This document shows positions 1 through 9,988 of a stretch of 64,000 nucleotides of DNA, piece after piece (the first letter of the stretch is position 1; each line of letters opens with the position of its first letter). Origin of the DNA: Selaginella moellendorffii (Eukaryota; Streptophyta; Lycopodiopsida; Selaginellales; Selaginellaceae); NCBI RefSeq assembly GCF_000143415.4, contig NW_003314340.1, forward strand, positions 424,684 through 488,683. The letters are read 5' to 3'. The notes beneath the pieces are model-generated. The model did not search any database. It was not told where the DNA came from and saw nothing but the letters and a program-made list of their open reading frames with translations. The translations under genes and the position numbers were made by a program.

Positions 1-993
1 TTCTCCGCTTGAGGCCACCTCTGTAACTTACTTGTTGACGAACTGGTCAGGCAACCGATCCTTCGTAACTCTGAAAAGCTCTTCTCCAGGTGGTCGATCT
101 TCACAAGCTTCCCACCGATGTGATCTGTGGCCTCTTCTTTCGTGGCAAGAAGGCTGCAAGCTCTGAGAGCCGCCATGAAAACTCTCCCATCTGGGGAGAT
201 GTGGCTTTCCTCGTCGTCTTCTTGGATCATCCGGAAGAAGAGATCCATCGCCAGCTTTGCGTCGCCACACTCGACGTAGCCGAGCAGCAGGGAAGTCCAC
301 GAAACCACATCTCGAGCGGCCATCCTATCGAAAACCATCCGAGCGTCCCACACTTCGTATAGATGTCCGCGAGAGCGTTGGTGATGAAAGCGTTGGAGTA
401 GCAGCAGCGAAGCGTGGACACTGCCCGAGAGTGGATCTCCATCGCCGTGCTAAGCGCCCGGACCTTGACGAGCTTATTCCTTCCGGAGCTTCCCTCGCTG
501 CCAAGCTCGAGCAGGCCCTGAGAGCCGCCACGAAAGCTCTCGAGTCCGGCGATGGTGTTGCGGAGCTCTCATCCTCCTCACTTCCATCGTTTCTTCTCAG
601 CCGGTGGAAGAGCTCCAGCGCGATCTCTCCCCGCCCAGCCTCGGCGTAGCCCAGCATGAGATTGACGAAGGAGGCGGCGTCGCGCCGGGGCATGGCGTCG
701 AAAACCCTGTGAGCGTCGACGAGGCTGCCGCATTTGGCATACATGTAGATGAGAGCTCCGCCCACGCGAGTGGTGGAGCTGAAGAGCGCGCTGGCGATGG
801 CGTCGCTGTGGAGCCTCTTGCCCCGCTCCAAATCCCTCGACGCCGCGCAAGCCTTGAGCGCCGTGAGGAGCTCGCGAGCCGCGGGCTTGTAGCTGGCGAT
901 GGCATCGCTGTGGAAATCTCTCGCGAGTGAGCGCTCGGCGCGAAGGAATGCGGCAGAGAACTCACCTCCCAGTCGCTTGGCCCAAAAAAGCAT
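1..993 (-). pseudogene. PPR (PLS-type) protein pseudogene, partial
   Basis: Reading from 993 downward, the first frame encodes a short N-terminus and PPR repeats of the plant PLS type, with motifs such as LIYMYAKCGSLVDAHRVFDAM and a following LMLGYAEAGRGEIALELF. Such proteins bind organellar RNA. Two frame changes break the gene. Near 455-480 homology jumps to a second frame (NAFITNALADIYTKCGT), and near 345-350 it jumps to a third frame (ARMVFDRMAARDVVSW, then SLLLGYVECGDAKLAMDLF). The third frame stays open to the window edge, so the 3' end is missing. No splice sites explain the jumps, so I call it a pseudogene; a sequencing error is the alternative. Confidence 0.75.
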
Positions 994-1084
994 AACCTAA
1001 GAGAGAGGCGAATCTTTTAAGGTCCAAGAGCATATTCGTATAAATCGTAGAATATCCTTATTCTCCACTCGTCAAACTTTTCCA

Positions 1085-1720
1085 AGTCCTTATCGAATGG
1101 ATTCTAAACAGGGATAGAAATTCTTGGAAGGCGCTCTAATCTAATCATCTGTTTCCTCCCATGCAGCGAATCTCCCGACTGGAGCATTCTCTAAGCAGCT
1201 GGCAGAGAAAGTTTGCGGGATTTCCCTAGGGCTGGGCCGAGGCTTGTTTGGGATGGTGACGAACGTCGGCTGGAATCCATACTTTTGACAATGCAGAGAA
1301 AACAGTGGTAGGTCGACTCTTGTGTTTGCTAGGAAGAAAGCTCAATTAGTACCACTACAGGAACCCTGGGCATTGCAAGGAAGATTTCTATGGAGAGGAA
1401 CTCTAGTGCCGAAAGTACCTAGTTCACGATGAAATGATTTTAAATGGAAATAACGGTTGTTTTGACGAATCACACACTCTTAGCATTTTCTTGCGTGTTT
1501 TTTACTGCTCCTTAAGATCCACAAGTTTAAAGCTCTAGCAGAACAAAGCGACCTCCTCCAATCGTTTCAACGAATCGCTGGAAAGAGTAGTCGCTGAGCT
1601 TTTCCAACGAAAGTCAATACAAAGTCAAACATGACAATGACTTTGAGACTTAACGTAGAATTTCGCGATTCTTATGTTTCCATTCGAGGGAGAGCAACAC
1701 GGCCTGGATCTTAAATACGA
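1085..1720 (+). pseudogene. Decayed duplicate of the riboflavin-kinase end of the FMN hydrolase/riboflavin kinase gene
   Basis: The stretch matches 5900-6930 block by block. Shared pieces include the start of the kinase exon at about 1091, the AG-CGAATCTCCCGACTGGAGC acceptor and exon at about 1164, the VGWNPYF coding segment at 1265-1290, and the EPW exon near 1360. It then runs on through the 3' flank (CACTGCTCCTTAAGATCCAC at about 1503). Frames are broken by small indels, for example an extra T in the WNPYFDN segment. Introns are retained, so this is a DNA-level duplication rather than a retrocopy. It lies about 3.2 kb upstream of the intact gene, on the same strand, separated by two unrelated genes. 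Confidence 0.75.
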
Positions 1721-1912
1721 GCCGAGATCCAAATCCATGCCTGCCAGTGTAGCCCCTTCCCTCCTCCTACAACCTTCAGCGAAAAAATTCCAGCTCGATT
1801 TCTTTGGCAAGAGTATCGATCGCCTGCTCTTCCACGGAGCATAGCTCCGCACACACAATAAGAACAAGATGTCTGAAATAATCTTGAAAAGGTTTCAATT
1901 TCAATTTCAATT

Positions 1913-3181
1913 TCATCTGGTATAAATGGTAACCGGAATGTTGGCCACACATGTTGCTAGCTCTTGGAGCTCACTACGGTTGGCCTCATTCCCAAACAAG
2001 ACAATACTTTGCAAAGCTGGGCAGGATTGCACAAACTTATCCAGCAAGACACGGAATTGTAATGGTTTGCCGCAGGATACGTCTAAACACACCTTCCTTA
2101 GCCTCGGAAGTTCTTGAATCTCACTTGGAAAACCCCTGCTGCATTGGCATCTGCTTCCAAAACAGCTGAGGATCAACTCCTGGCACTCCTTAAACTGTTC
2201 CAACACAAACACCGCCCATGCGACCTCATGAGGACAAGATCGTCGACAGAATGGTCCATTGCACTCCAACCTCATAGCTTTGAAATGCATCCTTTCCATA
2301 GCGGCAACTGTCGTCTCCAGCGCACCCAATCTAAACGCAAGAGTTTCCAATGCGTTACATACAAGCTTAAGCACCCCGGGTACCTTCTCCGACTCCACAA
2401 ATGTCTCACAGTAGCCAAGCGACAGCTTCTTCAGGCGCGGAGCTCTCATCTTGAGCCTCTCGCAGTCACCAATGCAAGCGGTCTCTAGATTGGGAAGGTC
2501 CAACTCGATCAGGCCGCCCGCGCTGCCTGGCGTTTGAAGGCTCAACACTCTCAGGCTTGATGACGATAGGGAGCCCCAGAAGCCCCACACGTTTGCCGAT
2601 AGCTCTTCAAGCGCTGGGCATGCAGGCAGGAGCTCCGTCACGAGGTCTAGACCAAGCACATTGTCAAAGCTGCAACGCGCGAGAGCTGGAAATGTGAGGC
2701 TTAGCGGAGCCTTTCTGCGGTACATGAGCTCCTTGCCCATGGGCACAAAGCAAAGCCTGTAAAACCTCACGAACTTGAGCTTGGGACACGACTTGGAGAC
2801 CAGCTCTAGATCAAAGCAGCTGTACGGCGTGTACTCGTCGTTCTCAATCGTGAGCTCCTCCAGAGTGGCTGCAATGCTTGTGATCCATGAGTAGTTCATG
2901 TGTAGAGAGGAATTGTATCTGTGAATGACGAGCTTTCGGATGGATTGATGCACCAGCTTGAGACCCATGCCTCGTGGCTTGAGATTGATTGATACGAGAC
3001 CAACCTCCTCCTTGGCAATTCTGTGCCACCTCTTGCTCACCAGAGCGTACATGATGTTGTGACGCGCGCCAGGAAACCTGGTATGGGGTACCTTGTCCAG
3101 GATGAGCGCAAGAACAGCGTCCGGTAGGCTGTCAATGGTGGTGCCCTGATCGCCAGGAAGATCTGGACCTTGGACGTCCAT
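1913..3181 (-). CDS. F-box protein with leucine-rich C-terminal region
   Basis: A single uninterrupted 422-residue frame. Residues about 17-60 form an F-box (IDSLPDAVLALILDKVP, then ALVSKRWHRIA), the segment that docks to SKP1 in SCF ubiquitin ligases. The remainder has irregular leucine-rich repeats (SLRVLSLQTPGSAGGLIELDL; CIGDCERLKMRAPRLKKLSL) that would choose the substrate. The substrate cannot be told from sequence. The gene has no introns, which is common in expanded plant F-box families. The ATG at 3181 is the first in frame and gives the usual short leader before the F-box. It is convergent with nothing on its 3' side; its 5' side faces the phosphatase-like gene starting at 3356, about 175 bp away. 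Confidence 0.85.
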   Translation of the reverse strand: MDVQGPDLPGDQGTTIDSLPDAVLALILDKVPHTRFPGARHNIMYALVSKRWHRIAKEEVGLVSINLKPRGMGLKLVHQSIRKLVIHRYNSSLHMNYSWITSIAATLEELTIENDEYTPYSCFDLELVSKSCPKLKFVRFYRLCFVPMGKELMYRRKAPLSLTFPALARCSFDNVLGLDLVTELLPACPALEELSANVWGFWGSLSSSSLRVLSLQTPGSAGGLIELDLPNLETACIGDCERLKMRAPRLKKLSLGYCETFVESEKVPGVLKLVCNALETLAFRLGALETTVAAMERMHFKAMRLECNGPFCRRSCPHEVAWAVFVLEQFKECQELILSCFGSRCQCSRGFPSEIQELPRLRKVCLDVSCGKPLQFRVLLDKFVQSCPALQSIVLFGNEANRSELQELATCVANIPVTIYTR

Positions 3182-3355
3182 CCGGTTAGAATTTCCCTAG
3201 CCACGATCCTTTATCCTTTATCCTTTATAGCGTCGCTAAATACACAGTTGTAACCTAAAGGAGCCAATAATAGCATAACTCATACTCGTAGAATATTCTT
3301 ATTCTCCACGAATAAAGAATATCCATATTTCAAGCATAGCTAGGGCTTTGCTGCG

Positions 3356-4512
3356 ATGTCTCTCGCTCAGCTGCCTCCTGCGCGGCTCTTCTCTCCTCCT
3401 CCATCGGCGCAGCAGCGCGAGAATCGCTGCGGCGTTCATCGAAATCTCCATCGCCGCGGGTGTGCGCCTGCGAAATTCGTAGCGGCGGCGGCGCAGGATC
3501 AGAACGCGGAGCCGGATGAGTGGGATGTGAGCCGGAGCTGCGTGAATCCGGTGTTTAGAGGCCCCATTTTCCAGGTACGCCGCCTGCATTGTCTTGTTCT
3601 TGTGATGATCGAAGCTCTCAGGAGCCTAGCAAGGGCGAGCGGCTCTATGTTGTGTTTGCCAGCGAAGGGAATGTGTGCCGGTCTATACTTGCGGAGGCCA
3701 TTTTCAACAAGCTCGCGGAAGAATCCGGCCTCTCGGACCTTGTGGAATGCAAATCAAAGGTTCTCTTTTCTCTTCTTCCTTTTCATAGTTTTCTTTTCCT
3801 CGTTCTCAAGCTTTGTGTTGGTGGTTTGTTCTTCGTTTTCATGGCCAGGCTACAAAGGAGTACAATGTTGGTGAATCTCCGGAGCCTCAGGCTATCCAAG
3901 TCGCGGAGGAACGCGGGCTAAAGCTCCCGGATGGAGCAGTGTCTAAGATGTTTGAGAACCCCACAGACATCGTAGAGGCGGATTTGATCATTGTCATGGA
4001 CAAGGTAAGACAGAACTTTGTTTTTTTCTTTGATTACTGGAGTAGGATGCAGGGCTGCGGCCGGATATTGGATTCGGCAGTTCAATGCGTCGGACTTGCT
4101 GAAGCAAATAGTTTTGCAAGAGGTTGTTGACAAGAGGACTTCTTACTCGCACAAAGTACGTCGGCTTGGAGACTTTTGTAAATCGCGACTGGTAACTACA
4201 GCTTGCATCTTTTGCTGCTTCTTACCTTCTGATTTGCATTGAATGACAGATAGAAGATATAGATGATCCTCTTTACGGCAATATGGGAGGCCCGGAAGAA
4301 CTTGTGAGTTTTTTTGCCATTCGGGTGTCTCCTCCTAAGTTTTTTGTTCCTGCAGAACCTTGTAAGACAAGTGTATAATGATATTTTGGAGTCCTGCGAG
4401 GGATTGGTACATTATCTGTTGCAAGTGAAACGAAATTTACAAGGTTTGCTACTTTACTACCGGAAATTTTGACTCACCAGATATAACACCCGAACAGGAA
4501 CTCAAACTATGA
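3356..4512 (+). CDS. Low-molecular-weight protein tyrosine phosphatase homologue lacking the catalytic Cys
   Basis: Seven exons join in frame: 3356-3574, 3622-3759, 3849-4004, 4081-4191, 4250-4303, 4356-4406 and 4498-4512, giving 246 residues. Residues 1-73 are Ser/Arg/Ala-rich and suggest an organelle transit peptide. The LMW-PTP fold follows: the P-loop strand (VVFASEGNVCRS, residues about 83-94), the IIVMDK strand, KVRRLGDF, and the catalytic-acid loop DIDDPLYGN. In the family signature C-x5-R-S the first Cys is the phosphate-accepting nucleophile. Here that position is Ser (S-EGNVC-R-S), while the Arg and the acid-loop Asp are kept. I infer a pseudophosphatase or a phosphate-binding protein. 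The start is the first ATG after a TATA-poor, TC-rich leader. The exon 3/4 acceptor at 4079-4080 was chosen because it alone keeps the frame. Confidence 0.85.
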
Positions 4513-4920
4513 AAGAGGGAGTGTCCAAGTTAGTCACTGAGCTAGGAACTATTGACTGGGTGGCACCACCTATGCTGCAACGCTCGTGATAAACCCAGAA
4601 CCTTGCAGATTTTGAGAAACGCGTCTTACTTTGCAACAGGAGAGCTTGTAACTTGTAAGTGAAGTGGTGTCAGTGCTTGCTACTAAGAGTTTTCTTTTTC
4701 CAGAACTGTGATACTGTAATCCAATACCTAGGAAGAGCATATGTTTTGCAAGTTAAAAAAAGGTTTGCTGCCGCATTCCAGTGAGCTTTTGTTGACCACG
4801 ATCTGTATTCAAGCAGGACTGAAAGAGCTAGGAACCAAGATTCTCTCGCAATATGCTTCCACTAGAGAGTTGGGATTTAGGAATTTAACCTTTTTTGTGC
4901 GCAAGGGTAGCAATCTGGCA

Positions 4921-6548
4921 ATGGAGGAGCCAATGTCGAATGTGATTTTCGATTTGGACGGGACATTGTTAGACACAGGTGGGTGGGTTTGCTTTGCTTT
5001 GCGTCGCTGCTCCGACACCATCGGCCTTGCCTTGCAGAGAGAATTGTGGACGAAGTGTGTGAGGAGTTTTTGGTAGCTAAATACGGCAAACAGTGGGATG
5101 GGAGGAACCTGGAGAAGCGGCTTGGCAAGAAGCCTCTTCAAGCTGCAGCCGCGATTGTGGAGGATTACGAGCTTCCTTGCACTCCGGAGCAGTTTTTGGC
5201 TGAAACCGTGGATCTAGTACGTGGAAGGTAGTAAATCTTTTACAGCTTCCTTTTTTCTGAGGTCATTTACAGGTTCCGAAACGCTAAAGCGCTCCCAGGT
5301 GCTAATCGTCTTCTCAAACATTTAGTTGCGCACAAGATACCAATTGCGATCGGCTCGAACAGTTATCGGAGTTTTATTGCAGAAAAACTCGCTCCACATT
5401 CAGGTAACTCGGTCTGGGTAGAAGCGTTCGTTTACATATTACGATTTTTCTCAGGCTGGACTGAAAATTTTCCGGTGATTGTGGCTGGGGATGAGGTCCA
5501 AGAACCCAAGCCTTCTCCACAAATGTAACTGGCACATTTATTTATTTATTTTTCCTGGCTTTTGTAAGAAAAAATATGTTCCCAGATTCTTGGAGGCCGC
5601 TAAACGACTCAATGCCACTCCAAGCTGCTGCCTTGTCATCGAAGACTCTCCGTAAGTTCAAAACCTCCACGTTAGTTCTTGGCATTTTGTGCTAACTATC
5701 CGACATTATAGAACTGGTATCACAGCAGGCAAAGCAGCAGGAATGAAAGTAGTGGCTGTTCCGTCTCTGCCATCCAAGGCCTCACGTCATTTGTACGCAT
5801 CTGCTGACCAAATTCTTTCGTCCTTGCTGGATTTCAAACCAGAGCTATGGGGACTTCCTCCATTTCAAGACTGTAAGTCATCTCATCACACTTTTCTCAG
5901 TCCTGATCGAATGGATTCTCAACAGGGATAGCAAATGCGCTGCCAATAGAGCCCTGGTACATCTCTGGACCCGTGATCAGAGGCTTTGGTCGAGGCTCCA
6001 AAGTCCTCGGAATTCCCACTGGTACGTAAAACTTCTTGCAAGGCGGTCTTGATCATTTGTTTCCTTCCGTGCAGCGAATCTCCCGACTGGAGCATTCTCC
6101 AAGCAACTAGCAGAGCAAGTTTGCGGGATTTATCTAGGCTGGGCGAGGCTTTCGGACAAGGGAGTGTTTAAGATGGTGATGAGCGTCGGCTGGAATCCAT
6201 ATTTCGACAATGCAGAGAAAACAGTGGTAAGTGCAAGTTTTACGTTTGTTAGGAAGAAGCTCAGTTGCTGCTACTACAGGAACCCTGGTTATTGCACGAA
6301 TTCCCGGAAGATTTCTATGGAGAGGAGCTCCGGCTCATTGTTGTTGGCTACATTCGTCCCGAGGTAAACAATCTTTATCCATTTCGTTTCAGAAACATCT
6401 GTCGACAATGGTTGTATCTGTCCAGGCCAATTTCTCGTCGCTAGAGGATCTGATTAACAAGATCCACGAAGATGGACGTATTGCCAAGGCGGCTCTTGAC
6501 GTGCCACCTTATTCGGCTTTTCAGGAGGACAAATTCTTGCAACAGTAA
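4921..6548 (+). CDS. FHY: Bifunctional FMN hydrolase / riboflavin kinase
   Basis: Ten exons join in frame (4921-4978, 5038-5227, 5273-5403, 5455-5524, 5586-5651, 5712-5872, 5926-6021, 6075-6226, 6280-6363, 6426-6548), giving 376 residues. The N-terminal HAD phosphatase has motif I DLDGTLLDT (residues 12-20), a GSNSYRS motif II, the Lys of EPKPSP, and the acidic IEDSPTG motif. This half hydrolyses FMN to riboflavin. The C-terminal flavokinase domain (from about residue 232) has GFGRGSKVLGIPTANLP, SVGWNPYFDN, the EPWLLHEF catalytic segment and GYIRPE, and phosphorylates riboflavin to FMN. This domain order is the plant FHy/RFK arrangement. All key motifs look intact. A broken copy of the kinase half lies at 1085-1720. 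Confidence 0.92.
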
Positions 6549-6935
6549 GTGTTAGTGTTCACGATCATCGAATCAAAATGGAAATAACAGTTCCTTTGGC
6601 GAACTTGGGCCAAAGGAAGAAGAAACCAAACACTCTTGGCATTTTCTCGCGTGTTTTTCACTGCTCCTTAAGATCCACGCGTTTAAAGCTGTAGCAGAAC
6701 AAGGATGTTTCAACGAATCGCTGATAGAACCAAAAAGAAAATCTAGAGCCGTCATTGTAGAGTTTTTGAGCTCACAAAAGCTCGAAATGTCAACGACAGT
6801 CACTACATAGTCAATATTAGTCAAAACAAATCTTCAAAGACTATGTGGACTTTCATTGACTTAAACGTAGAATCTACGGCAACTTCTCGCGGGCACAGGT
6901 GTTCTTATGTTTCCATGTGAGTCTCATGGAAAATG
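6549..6935. repeat. 3' flank of the FMN hydrolase gene, duplicated at 1436-1720
   Basis: The non-coding sequence after the FHy/RFK stop recurs, diverged, after the pseudogene copy upstream. Shared blocks include the segment around 6655-6690 (CACTGCTCCTTAAGATCCAC) and the AACGTAGAATCTAC block near 6863. It shows that the duplication unit extended at least 350 bp past the coding end. No gene is visible here. Confidence 0.65.
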
Positions 6936-7161
6936 CGTCTCAATTTCTCAAAGATGAATACTGCAAGATGGTTTGAGTAAACGAGTAGAAGCTTGCCTTC
7001 ATAACAAGAACCGAGATACCATTTTTGGCGAAATGATTGTGCTGCCCTTGGCATGGACGGCAGTAAGGATTTCTGACGAAGACGGAGGAAACAATATCAA
7101 AAACTCGTTTTGTTCCAGATTTCAGTTTTGGCACAGCTCTTCGATTGTCGGTGATATTTGA

Positions 7162-7380
7162 TTATTATTTGAAGTTGTAACTTTAGGAAAATACGATCCT
7201 TCCGCTATAAAGACATCCTTCCCATTGACATCGAGAATTCACAAGAAACCAACCATCCGCCACTCCAATGTCATCCCTCACGCATTCGACTTGTACCTCT
7301 CCAGGCGTGGGTGCTCCCCTACGGTCGCATCCTTTCCTTCTGAATCAAAGCTTGTTCCTGTGCAAAAGGAGAATTGGTAG
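7162..7380 (+). other. Unassigned open segment, possible exon remnant
   Basis: A 72-codon open stretch ends at TAG 7378-7380. From 7186 it reads like protein (KYDPSAIKTSFPL, HAFDLYLSRRGCSPTV, FPSESKLVPVQKENW), with mixed composition and no low-complexity bias. A TTTAG acceptor-like site precedes it at 7181-7186. No convincing start or upstream exon is seen; 6973-7161 holds another short open frame that I do not recognise. It may be a gene fragment; I assign no function. Confidence 0.25.
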
Positions 7381-7520
7381 CTGCTTAATCCAGTGCTGCA
7401 TCCTGCTGTTCATGACAAGAGCTCTTTGAATGCAACCTTACAAACACAAACACAACACTTGCTAAAAACAATTCTATGCAATCCGGTTTTCGTCATGAAG
7501 TCAAAAGCTAGAACACGAGG

Positions 7521-7582
7521 TGAAGATGCGGGATATCTATCCCAGTGCCTAAGCGAGCGCTCTACCATCTGAGCTACATCCC
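7521..7582 (-). pseudogene. tRNA-Ala pseudogene, 3' anticodon arm deleted
   Basis: Read from 7582 downward the sequence begins GGGATGTAGCTCAGATGGTA, the acceptor and D-arm of plant tRNA-Ala(AGC), and continues through GAGCGCTCGCTTAG, the 5' side of the anticodon arm. About 10-11 bases covering the rest of the anticodon loop and its 3' stem are then missing, and the sequence resumes in a T-arm-like segment (GGGATAGATATCCC) and an acceptor end. Without the anticodon arm it cannot fold as a working tRNA. The T-loop TTCGA-type core is also altered. Confidence 0.7.
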
Positions 7583-7728
7583 AAAATTTGCAAGCTTCTC
7601 TTTTATGTTCTGTTAACTAGGAAATCCAAGTAACCTTCTTGACGATGAGCAATCTGGACAGACCTAGCTCTATACTACTCTCGGCTTCTAGAAGGCATAG
7701 TTTGGAATATCATTTGTTTTAAGCAATA

Positions 7729-8028
7729 TTGGAGATGATGATTGATTTTATTCCTTCAAAGTTCTACTACATTTTCTACCTAGGGAAACGTTTTTTTCTC
7801 GTCCTTGTCTTCTCCCTTCTCACGCTTCTCTTGATTGTCTCTCAGTTCCTTGTCTTCGGCCTTGTGCTTTTCTTCTCTCTGGTCATCCTTTTCCTTGTGA
7901 ATGTCATCCTTTAAATCAGCACGATCACACCTATTTTTGAAGTTGATGTTGATGTTGATATTGTTGTTGTTGTTCATGTGCTTGCGCACACCTTGCCCAA
8001 TATCATCACTGTCTTCCACAGAGTGCAA
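7729..8028. other. Low-complexity stretch (TC-rich / TTG-repeat)
   Basis: The plus strand is a run of TTCTC/CTTGT-like units followed by (GTT)n around 7937-7975. Both strands stay open over it, giving a hydrophobic frame on plus and an E/K/D/N-rich frame on minus. The bias explains the open frames, so I do not call a gene. Nothing else is seen between 7590 and 8290. Confidence 0.5.
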
Positions 8029-8295
8029 AAGAAATTTAGGAACTGATTGAGCTTGATGTGAATCTTGCTATTCATGAACTTCGACAGAGAAGAGCTCCCT
8101 CTTTGAAGAAGACAATGCAACCTTCACAAACACAAGCACAAGAAACACTAGAGCAGCCTGAGAAGAGACAACCTTCAAACAAGTATTGCTTGCTTGGTGA
8201 AGCAGGTTTATGGTCTAGCATGCATTTCATACATTGCCAAGTGTGTCTTCATGCAATTACATCTTTTGCTATACAAGATTTGCAAAATTAAGAAA

Positions 8296-8333
8296 TGGAG
8301 ATGTCGGGTATCGATCCCGATGCCTCTCGCATG
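8296..8333 (-). pseudogene. tRNA-Ala 3' half fragment
   Basis: Read from 8333 downward: CATGCGAGAGGCATCGGGAT, then CGATACCCGACATCTCCA. This is the 3' half of tRNA-Ala from the anticodon loop to the discriminator base, with a good T-stem (CGGG/CCCG). The 5' half is absent. The base run before it (TGGAGA at 8344-8339) can pair with the TCTCCA end, leaving a short tRNA-like hairpin. It is complementary in content to the fragment at 7521-7582, 713 bp away on the same strand. Confidence 0.65.
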
Positions 8334-8358
8334 AAGATTCTCCAATATCGAGAAACCT

Positions 8359-9611
8359 TTAAATGGATCTCTGATTCCATAGCAAAACCTCGTCGCTCCC
8401 CAACACCTCTACGATTTTGATGTCTCTAATGAGCCCATAGAGCTCTCCAAAAACTGTAGAATTTGGATAGAGCATGATCCACTCGTCCCAAACTCGAGCC
8501 CACGAAAATCTCTCCTCCGACCACAGCATCTTGGAATTGAATGCCAATCCAGTCCACTCGTGAGCGGGGACACTTTGAACAAAAGCGATGCTGGTGTTGG
8601 AGGAATTGGACGAAAGCTCCCAGCCGCTGACTAGCTTCCCCGCAGAGCCAAAGGTTGTTCTTTGAGTGAAAACTCCATGTAAAGATGGTGAGGTCCTTGC
8701 GAGACCTGCTGGGAATGCCGCTACCCTCGCCACCTTTTGGAGTTCGTCAAAGAGATGGAGGCTGGCGGTGCTGTGCTCGTCGATGAAGACGATGATGCCT
8801 TCCATCTTATTTTCTCGTATGAAACTGGCCAAAAAGATTGATCTAGTTTGTAGAAAAGATAAGTCTAGAGAACTTACCTGAGACTTTGGATCCTTCTCGA
8901 CAACGCCATGGAAGAAGCCAGATCATCCATCCGCGGCTCCAGCAGCGCAAACTTCGTAGCGCGGCTCCTCGAGAGAACCTCTCTCGTGGTGTCTCTTTGG
9001 TGATCATTCGTGAAATTGGAGCATTCCATGACGATCCACGAGATGGAGGCCCGCGAGGCAGCGCAAGCCAGAGTGTTTGCCATGGCCCCCAATCTGAGCA
9101 ACACTTGCATTCTTCGCTCTCGCTGCTGGCCACCTTTGCAATCTCCCAGCGTGGTCACCACGATCACCTCTTGCTTCTTGTTCATGAGCTCTTCCTCCTC
9201 AAACGCCCTTCTCTGCTCGAGCTGGACGCGATCCATGATCGCCTGTGCGGCGGCAAGTTCGCGCGGATTTGGGTGAGGCCAGGGGCGGACGATGATCGGG
9301 TGGCGACCCGGATGGACGCAACTCGAGGGGGAGGAGCTCGCCATCGTCTTGGGTGGACTGGCCGCGCTCATAGCCATCCTTGGAGCTCCTCCGGTTCCAT
9401 GGCTAGCTATCGTGGACTCGAGCAACAGGGGTTGACCACGATTGGCGCGGTGGTAATCGCTGGAAGAAGAGAAGAGGATCAAGGAGAGCTCCATCCCCAG
9501 CATCAAGCTCGCGATGCAAGCCACTAGATGGACCGACACGCCCAACGCCGCGATCGACGAGAATCCACTGCTCCATCCACTCCAAATCATCAGAGAAGAG
9601 CCACTGCTCAT
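8359..9611 (-). CDS. Glycosyltransferase family 43 protein (IRX9/IRX14-like)
   Basis: Two exons, 9611-8878 and 8824-8359, join in frame (399 residues). It is a type II Golgi protein: a membrane anchor near residues 18-48 (SIAALGVSVHLVACIASLML), a stem, then the GT43 domain starting at VIVVTTLG. Family landmarks are the strand GIIVFIDEH, LFDELQKV, and the C-terminal WTGLAFNSKMLW and EVLGSDEVLLW. Plant GT43 proteins act in xylan backbone synthesis. Typical GT43 sequences carry an FADDS metal/nucleotide motif; here it reads FIDEH, so activity as a transferase is uncertain and a structural role in the complex is possible. The donor AG-GTAAGT at 8878/8877 and acceptor at 8825 restore the frame across the only intron. 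Confidence 0.82.
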
Positions 9612-9988
9612 TGATTGCTAGCATTATCCTCCTCGAGAAAGAATCGATAGAAGAGAGAAAGGAGCTGGAGAAGTCGATCGATCGATGGAGGAGAAACGCT
9701 GTGGAGGGCGTGAACTCACTCCTGGGGCGTGCTATGCCAGTGGCAGTGTTTCCTCTGTACTAAAGTCACGGGCTTCATGGCATGGCCAACTTTCTTCCAT
9801 TCTTTTTAATTAAATTTCCCTGCTTTGCAGGTCTTTTTTCTTGTTTTTCTTTTTAATTTCTGCAAATGCCAGCAAAGGTGGCATAGCCCATCATTCTCTC
9901 CAAAGTGTTTGCCAACTCACACTAGCTATGGGGTTTTATTCATTCCACTGCCGTATGGACCACCTGGCTGATACTATACGATCGTATA

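Noticed and set aside
7521-8333. Working tRNA-Ala gene (intact, split or permuted)
   Set aside because: Neither fragment can fold alone, the gap is far larger than in known permuted genes, and the first fragment has its own decayed 3' end.
8886-9527. 213-codon plus-strand frame antisense to GT43
   Set aside because: The minus strand carries the GT43 domain with a supported splice junction; the antisense frame has no motif.
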